Assembly (NCBI RefSeq): GCF_021390475.1
Contig: NZ_JAJUWS010000022.1
Coordinates: 1 to 64,000, forward strand
Length of the DNA: 64,000 nt
Origin: Streptomyces sp. ST2-7A
Lineage (GTDB): Bacteria > Actinomycetota > Actinomycetes > Streptomycetales > Streptomycetaceae
Direction: 5' to 3'
Of this stretch, positions 1 to 6,389 are shown in pieces. Numbering within the stretch: position 1 is the stretch's first letter; every line of letters begins with the position of its first letter. A model generated the notes under the pieces. It was not told the origin of the DNA. It made no database searches and saw only the letters and a program-made list of their open reading frames with translations. Made by a program: the position numbers and the translations under genes.

Positions 1-71
1 CACCCCCGGCCGACCCTGTCCCGCCCTTTTCGGGGGTGCCACGGGGCGGGTCGGCGTCGGTGGAACCGGTT

Positions 72-182
72 ACGGTGGTGTCCATGCGGATGTTCAGGAG
101 CCCCGGACGAGACGAAATGTCCGAGTTTCCGCTTCTTGTAAAAAACACCCACCCCGGCCGGTAAACTCCCAGGTCAGTTACT
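72..182 (+). promoter_or_regulatory. CRISPR leader of array 1
   Basis: This AT-enriched stretch lies immediately 5' of the first repeat. About 110 bp of it can be aligned by eye with the sequence before array 2 (4031-4143). The last 25 or so bases before the repeat are the same in both, containing GGTAAACTCCCAGGTC. A candidate -10 (TAAACT, 162-167) and a TTGTAA box (136-141) are conserved, but the 20-nt spacing between them is longer than ideal. In type I-E systems the leader carries the pre-crRNA promoter and marks the end where new spacers are added, so the newest spacer should be at the left. The first 70 bases of the window show no gene I can support. Confidence 0.8.
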
Positions 183-1674
183 CTGCTCCCCGCGCACGCG
201 GGGATGGTCCTCCTGCCGGGGGGACGTTCAGTACGGGGAGATCCTGCTCCCCGCGCACGCGGGGATGGTCCCATCGACAACATCGCACCGGAGTCCCTGT
301 CCACCTGCTCCCCGCGCACGCGGGGATGGTCCTTGCGGTTTTCTGCTTGTCGGTGGCGCGAAAGACTGCTCCCCGCGCACGCGGGGATGGTCCCAACGTC
401 CTGACGCTGCCTTTCGCACTGGGGGTCTGCTCCCCGCGCACGCGGGGATGGTCCCTCGGCGTCTGCTGCCGACGTCGTGGTGGTGGCCTGCTCCCCGCGC
501 ACGCGGGGATGGTCCCCGAACAGTCCACCGGGGCAGGCGACCAGGAGGCTGCTCCCCGCGCACGCGGGGATGGTCCCGACAGAAGTGCCCCCGCCCCGGC
601 CGAAGCCGGCTGCTCCCCGCGCACGCGGGGATGGTCCTATCGGGCCCATACGAGTATCGACCATTTGGCTCTGCTCCCCGCGCACGCGGGGATGGTCCCG
701 GTCCACGTGCCGGCGGCACCGTCACCTACAACTGCTCCCCGCGCACGCGGGGATGGTCCCCCGACAATCCCATGCGGGCGGCCCCACCTCTCCTGCTCCC
801 CGCGCACGCGGGGATGGTCCCCAGCGCCCGCCCGTCGGTGACCTCGCCGAGCTGCTGCTCCCCGCGCACGCGGGGATGGTCCCAGCCAGATCGCCCGACT
901 GGCGCCGGTCAAGCTCTGCTCCCCGCGCACGCGGGGATGGTCCCGACCGGGCCGAATTGATCTACCGACAGGGAGTCTGCTCCCCGCGCACGCGGGGATG
1001 GTCCCCGGGCCCGTGATGAACTGGCCGACGCGATCGCCTGCTCCCCGCGCACGCGGGGATGGTCCTTCGGGCAGGTTTTCCGTGATCCGGCGGACGATCT
1101 GCTCCCCGCGCACGCGGGGATGGTCCCCGGCGCGGTAAGCGCGTCGGGGACCGTGACGACTGCTCCCCGCGCACGCGGGGATGGTCCCGAGCCGGGCTCC
1201 GGGCGGGTGACGCTGCCCGCCTGCTCCCCGCGCACGCGGGGATGGTCCCTTCCTGCCGCCGAAACCCGACGCCCGTACCGGCTGCTCCCCGCGCACGCGG
1301 GGATGGTCCCCGCCGCGCCTTCGGGGTGCTGGTGGCGGTGGGCTGCTCCCCGTGCACGCGGGGATGGTCCCGCGGTGGTAGAGCCCATCTCCTTGGCGAG
1401 CGACTGCTCCCCGCGCACGCGGGGATGGTCCCCCCGGCGACATGGACCGCGACGCCTGGCTCACCTGCTCCCCGCGCACGCGGGGATGGTCCCCGCGACC
1501 GCTACCCCGACGACTGGTCAGAGATCTGCTCCCCGCGCACGCGGGGATGGTCCCCCCACTCACCTCAGCTTTCCGTGGTGGGTGCTGCTCCCCGCGCACG
1601 CGGGGATGGTCCCTCCCCGCCCCGCAGCCGACGGCGGCCCTGGGGCTGCTCCCCGCGCACGCGGGGATGGTCCG
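183..1674 (+). CRISPR. Type I-E CRISPR array 1, 25 repeats / 24 spacers
   Basis: A 29-nt repeat begins CTGCTCCCCG, has the inverted core CCCCGCG-CA-CGCGGGG and ends GATGGTCCC. It recurs every 61 nt from 183 to 793, then from 855 to 1526, then at 1585 and 1646. Spacers are 32 nt except one of 33 nt (822-854) and one of 30 nt (1555-1584). The last base of the repeat varies (C, T or G). The repeat at 1343 has one internal change (CCGTGCACG) and the terminal repeat ends TCCG, as expected at a leader-distal end. Hairpin, length and period fit actinobacterial type I-E (Cas6e-processed) arrays, giving crRNAs with the 8-nt handle ATGGTCCC. The spacers look non-redundant. No cas gene lies within the window. 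Confidence 0.98.
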
Positions 1675-1750
1675 CTCGGCGTGTGTGGGGTTGGTTGCTG
1701 TTCGGGCTACGGGGAGGTGCGGTGCTCGCGGTGGGTGGCCGGGCGTGGGA

Positions 1751-1788
1751 GAAGCCCCGTCGCGGATGTATGGGTGCGACGGGGCTTC
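1751..1788. terminator. Stem-loop between array 1 and the DUF397 gene
   Basis: There is a perfect 13-bp inverted repeat (GAAGCCCCGTCGC at 1751-1763 and its complement at 1776-1788) with a 12-nt loop. It sits 76 bp after the last repeat and 119 bp past the stop of the convergent DUF397 gene, so it could end transcription from both sides. There is no U-tract, which is common in streptomycetes. The rest of 1675-1907 shows nothing else I can support. Confidence 0.6.
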
Positions 1789-1907
1789 GATGTATCTCTG
1801 CCGGTTCCTGCGGCTGGCCGCAGGAGCCCTTGGGACGTTTTGTGCTTCGGGGAGAAGTCGTGGATGTACCTGCCCGGTGAGGGGGAGGCCGCTTCTTTCC
1901 TGGCCGT

Positions 1908-2111
1908 TCAGTTGACGGCTGGGGTGTCGGCTTTGAGGTCCGCGACCAGGGCGGTGAAGGCGGAGGTGCGGAGGCGAAGGACCGGGCCGTCCGGGTTCTT
2001 GGAGTCGCGGAGGGGGACCAGGCCGTGAGTGGTGGCGAGGTCGGCGGCGACCTCCACGCAGGCGCCGCCGTTGCTGCTGTGGGAAGACGTGAACCAGCGC
2101 AGTTCGGTCAC
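1908..2111 (-). CDS. DUF397 domain protein
   Basis: This 67-residue protein has the family's usual pattern: TELRWFTSSHSSNGGACVEVA near the N-terminus in shortened form (WF-SSHS-GG-CVEVA), then LVPLRDSKNPDGP and a C-terminal AFTALVADLK segment. DUF397 proteins are very common in streptomycetes and are nearly always paired with an XRE/DUF5753 regulator. Some pairs, such as BldB-type and abaA-locus genes, affect development or antibiotic production. Its GTG start overlaps the stop of the upstream regulator by 4 bases (GTGA at 2108-2111), so the two are translationally coupled. The specific role is not known. Confidence 0.93.
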   Translation of the reverse strand: MTELRWFTSSHSSNGGACVEVAADLATTHGLVPLRDSKNPDGPVLRLRTSAFTALVADLKADTPAVN

Positions 2112-2938
2112 AGGGGACTCCCTTTTCTGGCTTCCTTGATCATGGCGACAGAGGCTGTCTGGGAGGAAGCTTCGGCCTGTAGCTGATGGTAGGCCGTCAT
2201 CAAGGGCTGCACGGATCGGATATCCCGTTCCAGACGGCCTTGATGCGCGGACTCGGCGTATGCCATGAGGGAGCGATCCGGCAGGGCCAGCAGATAGATG
2301 GGTAGATCGAACGACCGTCGTTCCCCCAGGTCGTACGGGGCGACTTGGACCACGGTGTTGGGCAACTCGGCGAAGGCGAGGAGTCGATCCAGCTGGGCGG
2401 CCATGATCTTCGGGCCGCCCACCGGCCGACGGAGGCAGCTCTCGTCCAGGACCGCGTGAATCAGGGGGGCCGGGATGCGTTCCATGGACGCCTGTCGCTT
2501 GGCGAGGAGCGTCAACCGTTCCTCCGCCTGTTGTTCCGTGATCGCCCCGCGTCGCACGGCGCCCGTGGTGATGGCGGCGGCGTACTCGGGGGTTTGGAGC
2601 AGTCCGGGGATGATGCCCAGTTCGAAGAGTCTGATCTCCGCCGCCCGCATCTCGTGTGGGACGTATTCCGAAAATCCTTCCAGTAGCGCGGTGTCGCGCA
2701 CGGCCCGTCCTTGGCGTTCGAACTGATCTCCGGTTCCAAAGGCTTTGTCAGCGCTGTGCGAGAAGTGGAGAGTTGGGGATCTGCGGCCGGTTTCCACGGC
2801 CGATACATGGGTGCCCGAATAGCCCATTCGCTCCGCGAGGTCGTCCTGTGTCCAGCCGCGCTGCTCCCGCAGGCTGCGCAGACGCGCTCCGTAGGCGGCT
2901 CCGGGGGATTTGTCGGGGTCAAGCTCTTTCCGGTTCAA
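2108..2938 (-). CDS. XRE-family regulator with DUF5753 domain
   Basis: This 276-residue protein begins with a helix-turn-helix (AAYGARLRSLREQRGWTQDD, then LAERMGYSGTHVSAVETGRR, about residues 12-52). A DUF5753 effector domain follows (LLEGFSEYVPHEMRAAEIR through QLQAEAS, about residues 95-262). I chose the TTG at 2938 because it gives an N-terminus NRKELDPDKSP that is usual for streptomycete members, with GGTGGGA upstream. Longer in-frame readings run back through the divergent gene. It is the first gene of a two-gene unit with the DUF397 protein. The 106-bp divergent region before 3045 carries an inverted repeat that may be its operator. Confidence 0.88.
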   Translation of the reverse strand: MNRKELDPDKSPGAAYGARLRSLREQRGWTQDDLAERMGYSGTHVSAVETGRRSPTLHFSHSADKAFGTGDQFERQGRAVRDTALLEGFSEYVPHEMRAAEIRLFELGIIPGLLQTPEYAAAITTGAVRRGAITEQQAEERLTLLAKRQASMERIPAPLIHAVLDESCLRRPVGGPKIMAAQLDRLLAFAELPNTVVQVAPYDLGERRSFDLPIYLLALPDRSLMAYAESAHQGRLERDIRSVQPLMTAYHQLQAEASSQTASVAMIKEARKGSPL

Positions 2939-2993
2939 CGATTCCCACCCAAGTCTTCGTGCGGATAACGCAGGTTGAAGCCCTTCCGACTGT

Positions 2994-3024
2994 AAGCCAC
3001 TCTGGGCATTTCTGGTAGTGGCTT
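2994..3024. promoter_or_regulatory. Inverted repeat in the divergent XRE/operon promoter region
   Basis: AAGCCACT (2994-3001) and AGTGGCTT (3017-3024) form a perfect 8-bp inverted repeat with a 15-nt spacer. It lies between the divergent XRE gene (start 2938) and the gene starting at 3045. Position and symmetry fit an operator for the adjacent XRE regulator. Binding is an inference. Confidence 0.5.
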
Positions 3025-3044
3025 CACTACGGAGAGGAATCGTC

Positions 3045-3344
3045 ATGTCCGAGAAGGAACACGGCCGATGGTCCACCGCTCCTCGAATCCGTTCCGATTC
3101 CGCACGTGGTCCGGCGGCCACCGTCGGGTTCGCGGCCGATGCCGAGAGTGCTTCACGGGCAAGCGCGGGAAAGGGGTCGGGGCCGGAATCCGGGGGACCG
3201 TGTGATGTCTCCTCGACGGACGGCCCCTCGGGGGACGGCACTCGACGGTCGGCGTCGCGCACACCGCTCGCCGAATTGCTGGACCGTTCCGCAGCCCTCA
3301 GCCGTGCCATCGACGAACACCTGCGTCGGTTGGAGGGCCGGTGA
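3045..3344 (+). CDS. Small hypothetical protein, first gene of a three-gene overlap operon
   Basis: This 99-residue hydrophilic protein has an N-terminal half rich in Ser, Gly and Pro and likely disordered. A short helical C-terminus (TPLAELLDRSAALSRAIDEH, then LRRLEGR) resembles the tail of small streptomycete proteins found near XRE/DUF397 pairs. The ATG at 3045 has GGAGAGG 9 nt upstream. It is divergent from the XRE gene, and its stop overlaps the next start by 4 bases (GTGA at 3341-3344). I do not recognise the family and assign no function. The reading frame is supported by the tight overlap chain and the ribosome-binding site. Confidence 0.72.
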   Translation: MSEKEHGRWSTAPRIRSDSARGPAATVGFAADAESASRASAGKGSGPESGGPCDVSSTDGPSGDGTRRSASRTPLAELLDRSAALSRAIDEHLRRLEGR

Positions 3345-3547
3345 GTTACCGATACGGCCGAACCCTGCTGTCCTCCACCTGCGGGCCGGTGATCTTTCGG
3401 GCCCAGTGCGAGCGGTGCGCCGAAATGGGGCCCCGGGCGGAGACCGGCGAGGCGGCGATGGTCTGGGTGGTGATCCACCGGAGGCAGGAGCCCGATCACG
3501 AGGTGTTCCGCGAACTCCGTTCCCTGCCCTACCGCGTTGAGGTGTGA
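3341..3547 (+). CDS. Small cysteine-containing protein, DUF7848-like
   Basis: This 68-residue protein has the layout CGPVIFRAQCERCAEMG, then an AMVWVVIHRRQEPDHEVFR segment, then RSLPYRVEV. The order C-x8-C-x2-C ... W-x3-H-x5-DHEVFR resembles the small streptomycete DUF7848 family, but I cannot confirm this without a search. It starts at a GTG overlapping the previous stop and ends overlapping the next GTG (3544), so all three genes are probably translated together. The three cysteines could bind a metal; that is an inference. Confidence 0.72.
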   Translation: MSYRYGRTLLSSTCGPVIFRAQCERCAEMGPRAETGEAAMVWVVIHRRQEPDHEVFRELRSLPYRVEV

Positions 3548-3960
3548 CCGTGGGCGCGTCCGGGGTGGGCGGTTACTGGGCGGAAGTGGTCGTGCGGAGT
3601 CCGGACGCCGGAGGGGAGTGGTACCTCTCCGCCGCGTGGTCGGATACCCCGGAGGAGGCGTTGTCGTGGCTTCGAAGCCAGGCAACCCGACTCGCGGACG
3701 TACTCGAAGCCGCCGAAGACGAGAAGACGTCTTCTCCCGTCGGCTACACGGAACCCATCGCGGCCGTTCTGCGTGGCTGGGCCGGGGATGAGGTGTTCCG
3801 ACGGGTTCAGCGTGAAGCCCTGGCGGAGGGCCGGCCTGTGAGCGCGAATGCCCGTGGGGCGGACCGTATCTGCGGTCTCCGCGACGTGGAAGTTCTCTAC
3901 TCGCTCTCGGCCCGCCCCATCATCCGGCCAGGCTGTTCCCGGGGAAGGCCGAAGTGGTGA
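3544..3960 (+). CDS. Hypothetical protein, last gene of the inter-array operon
   Basis: This 138-residue protein has an N-terminal half (YWAEVVVRSPDAGGEWYLSA, then AWSDTPEEALSWLRSQATRL) that looks like a small alpha/beta domain. It is followed by a charged stretch and a C-terminal region with REALAEGRPVSANARGADR. I do not recognise a family. The GTG start overlaps the preceding stop. The gene ends about 70 bp before the part of the array 2 leader that matches leader 1. Small regulator-coupled operons of this kind are common and highly variable in streptomycetes; nothing here points to a specific activity. Confidence 0.68.
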   Translation: MTVGASGVGGYWAEVVVRSPDAGGEWYLSAAWSDTPEEALSWLRSQATRLADVLEAAEDEKTSSPVGYTEPIAAVLRGWAGDEVFRRVQREALAEGRPVSANARGADRICGLRDVEVLYSLSARPIIRPGCSRGRPKW

Positions 3961-4030
3961 CCCGGGATAGGCCCTTTGTGAGGAGCAGACCGCTGCGCGA
4001 TCGACCGTCGGCTCTATGCCCCTCGGAGCC

Positions 4031-4143
4031 GCTACGGTGGTCGCGTGTGGCAGCCCCGGACTACCACGCGAGGCGGAATGTCCGAATCCCCGTTTCTTGC
4101 AAAAAACACCCACCCCCGCCGGTAAACTCCCAGGTCAGTTACT
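4031..4143 (+). promoter_or_regulatory. CRISPR leader of array 2
   Basis: This stretch is near-identical in layout to 72-182. It has the block GAATGTCCGAATCCCCGT, the run CAAAAAACACCCACCC, and the same terminal TAAACT box and bases up to the first repeat. The TTGCAA box replaces TTGTAA in leader 1. Two complete leader-plus-array units in tandem imply duplication of the locus, and array 2 is likely transcribed on its own. Confidence 0.8.
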
Positions 4144-4720
4144 CTGCTCCCCGCGCACGCGGGGATGGTCCCCTGTGGGGCGCAATCAACTATGCGGGTG
4201 CATCCTGCTCCCCGCGCACGCGGGGATGGTCCCACCGGCCCCCAGGCCAAGGTGCGCACCGCCACCTGCTCCCCGCGCACGCGGGGATGGTCCCAACACG
4301 GGTGACTGGATCATCGGCTGGTTCAACTGCTCCCCGCGCACGCGGGGATGGTCCCGCCGGGACTCCCGGCGGAACAGGTCGGGACTCCTGCTCCCCGCGC
4401 ACGCGGGGATGGTCCCCAGAGGTTGGGTTCGGGGTGGGTGCGGCAGTACTGCTCCCCGCGCACGCGGGGATGGTCCCATCGCCGGGTCCCCGCCGGCCAG
4501 CGAGTCGCTCTGCTCCCCGCGCACGCGGGGATGGTCCCCGAGACGGACCATGTGCGGCTGTTCGGGGAGCTGCTCCCCGCGCACGCGGGGATGGTCCCTC
4601 CTCCTCCGCCGTCACCTCGCCCCGATCAATCTGCTCCCCGCGCACGCGGGGATGGTCCCCCGGGGTCGCTGCGAGTGCCATTACCAAGGCTCTGCTCCCC
4701 GCGCACGCGGGGATGGTCCC
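4144..4720 (+). CRISPR. Type I-E CRISPR array 2, 10 repeats / 9 spacers
   Basis: The repeat is the same as in array 1 and starts at 4144, 4205, 4266, 4327, 4388, 4449, 4510, 4570, 4631 and 4692. Spacers are 32 nt except one of 31 nt (4539-4569). All repeats keep the CCCCGCG/CGCGGGG hairpin, including the last one. None of the nine spacers resembles an array 1 spacer by eye. The orientation and leader are shared with array 1. The array ends only 117 bp before the lanthipeptide methyltransferase gene. Confidence 0.98.
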
Positions 4721-4837
4721 CGCCATTAACCGGGGCGGGCACGTCCCGTGCGGCTTCCCTCGGCGGGTCCGCGAGCGACGGCTGAGCCGGGATGAAGGCA
4801 GAACTGATTGGTGTGGACTGCGATGAGAAAGGGCAGC

Positions 4838-6049
4838 ATGACGGCTGGAACAGAGGTAACCCCCGAAGAACTCCGTGAGCGAATGGTTCGGGGGCTGGTG
4901 GAGCGAGGAGCCATCGTGTCCTCGGCCGTGGAGGCGGCGTTCCGGGCCGTCCCGCGCCACCGCTTCGCGCCGGAGGTGCCGCCGGAGGAGGTGTACGGAG
5001 CACCGGAGGCCATCTTCACCAAGCGCACCGATGACGGGCGCGCGGTCAGTTCCGTGTCGGCTCCCTGGTTGCACGCGCGCATGTTGGAGGCGGCTCGTTC
5101 GGCCCCCGGGATGCGGGTACTGGAGATCGGCTCCGGCGGTTGCAACGCCGCGCTGCTGGCCGAACTGGTCGGTCCGGCCGGGGCCGTCACCAGTGTGGAC
5201 ATCGATCCGGACGTCACAGGCCGCGCACGCAGGCTGCTCGACGGGACCGGATACCGGCGTGTGCGTATCCGTACGGGCGATGGAGCGTTGCCGGTGGTCG
5301 ATGCCCCGGCCGGGGGGTGGGACCGCATCATCGTGACCACCGGATCGGCCGATCTTCCGGAGGCGTGGTTCGATCAACTGGCCGCCGACGGGCGTCTCGT
5401 CGTTCCGCTGCGCTTCCGCGGGCTGTCCCGCACCCTGGCCTTCGCCCGGGAGGGGAAGTGGCTACGGAGTGACACCACCATCGTCTCGGGGTTCCTCGCC
5501 ATGCGAGGAGAGAGCGCGGACGCACCGAGGGTGGTTCGCCTGGCCGATGACGATGTCCGGCTCACCGTCGATGAGCGACAGCCCTGTGACGAACCCGCCC
5601 TCCGCGAAGCGTTCTCCACAACCCGCCACGAGCTGTGGACCGGAGTGCGACTGACGGGCTCGGAGGGACTACTGCCGCGCTTGGACGTCTGGCTTGCCGG
5701 TGTGGTCGCACCCTACGGGCGCCTGCGCGCCAACCGGGCCGCCATGGAGCGCGGATTGGTCGGCTGGGTCCTGGGAACGGGTGCGGCCACCGTGTGGAAC
5801 GACGACTCCCTCGCCTACCTCACCCTGCGCCACGCACCGGACCACACCGACCGCTTCGAACTCGGCGTCATCGGCCACGGTCCCGATCGGGAACACCTCG
5901 GCGCCTCACTTGCCGACGCGGTTGTCCGTTGGAACGAGACCGCGCGCCACCAGGGTGAACCCGTGGTGCGCGCCTACCGGCGGAACGACCCGGAGCGCCC
6001 CACCGGAGTGGTCATCGAGAAGTCCGACGCGCGCCTGACCATCACCTGA
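4838..6049 (+). CDS. FxLD-system lanthipeptide methyltransferase (protein-L-isoaspartate O-methyltransferase-like)
   Basis: This 403-residue protein has an N-terminal PCMT-type fold (about residues 1-210). It contains FRAVPRHRFAPE, the acceptor-loop region SSVSAPWLHARMLEAA, the SAM-binding glycine loop LEIGSGGCNAALLAEL and the acidic strand VTSVDIDPD. An extra C-terminal domain of about 190 residues follows, absent from repair PCMTs but usual in the FxLD lanthipeptide group. Related LanS(A) enzymes, such as OlvSA, methylate an aspartate in the modified precursor, leading through a succinimide to isoaspartate. I chose the ATG at 4838 for the GAAAGGG upstream; 4823 and a TTG at 4808 are alternatives. 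It is the first gene of the lan cluster, and its base composition is visibly less GC-rich than the core genes. Confidence 0.9.
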   Translation: MTAGTEVTPEELRERMVRGLVERGAIVSSAVEAAFRAVPRHRFAPEVPPEEVYGAPEAIFTKRTDDGRAVSSVSAPWLHARMLEAARSAPGMRVLEIGSGGCNAALLAELVGPAGAVTSVDIDPDVTGRARRLLDGTGYRRVRIRTGDGALPVVDAPAGGWDRIIVTTGSADLPEAWFDQLAADGRLVVPLRFRGLSRTLAFAREGKWLRSDTTIVSGFLAMRGESADAPRVVRLADDDVRLTVDERQPCDEPALREAFSTTRHELWTGVRLTGSEGLLPRLDVWLAGVVAPYGRLRANRAAMERGLVGWVLGTGAATVWNDDSLAYLTLRHAPDHTDRFELGVIGHGPDREHLGASLADAVVRWNETARHQGEPVVRAYRRNDPERPTGVVIEKSDARLTIT

Positions 6050-6127
6050 CCCTGCGGCCCACCCTGCGGCGGGCCGCACACAGATCTCCTGGCACGGTGC
6101 CGGGAACTTCACCGCAAGGAGAATCAC

Positions 6128-6301
6128 ATGTCACCACCTCTGTCACCTGCACCCGAGCTGGCCGACGCCTTCGACCTCGACTTGCAGCAGCGGCCCGTGG
6201 AAGGACTCCACGTATGGCTGAGCGGCGATGAGGAAGAAGGCGACACGACCGGGGACGGCTGCGGAGAGTCTCCGCCCCAGGGCCCGACCACCGGCTGCTG
6301 A
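6128..6301 (+). CDS. FxLD-family lanthipeptide precursor peptide
   Basis: This 57-residue peptide has AAGGAG seven bases before its ATG. The leader holds the box F15-D16-L17-D18, the FxLD/FNLD motif recognised by class I LanB enzymes. The C-terminal part is Gly/Asp/Glu/Thr-rich with only two cysteines, C45 and C57 (the last residue). Candidate dehydration sites are T40, T41, S48, T54 and T55. T41-G-D-G-C45 could close a 5-residue ring and T54/T55-G-C57 a terminal ring. The Asp43-Gly44 pair inside the first candidate ring is a favourable site for succinimide/isoaspartate formation, which fits the methyltransferase next door. The leader cleavage site is unclear and no protease is encoded nearby. 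Ring pattern is an inference. Confidence 0.92.
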   Translation: MSPPLSPAPELADAFDLDLQQRPVEGLHVWLSGDEEEGDTTGDGCGESPPQGPTTGC

Positions 6302-6389
6302 GTCGACTCGACGGCCCGCGGCCGGGTGCCCATCGCATCCGGCCGCTCTCCGCCATATCCACGTCCCCCTTCCGACGAAAGGTGAGGCG

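Noticed and set aside
178..2028. Several long open frames across the CRISPR arrays, reading repeated PRARGDGP, SPRTRGWS and LLPAHAGMVP-type peptides on the plus strand and similar on the minus strand.
   Set aside because: They follow the 61-nt repeat period and cycle through all frames; they are translations of the repeats and spacers, without starts, ribosome-binding sites or families.
1908..2938. XRE/DUF397 pair as a classical toxin-antitoxin system.
   Set aside because: Both proteins match the usual streptomycete regulator pair; no toxin fold is present and the order and sizes do not fit a TA operon.
3045..3960. Three small genes between arrays as cas or anti-CRISPR genes.
   Set aside because: None shows Cas1/Cas2/Cas6e or Cascade motifs, and there is no sequence basis for calling anti-CRISPR activity; the link is only position.
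6228..6389. Upstream in-frame ATG that would add 54 residues to LanB.
   Set aside because: It lies within the precursor gene in another frame; the ATG at 6390 has a strong ribosome-binding site and the family-like N-terminus.
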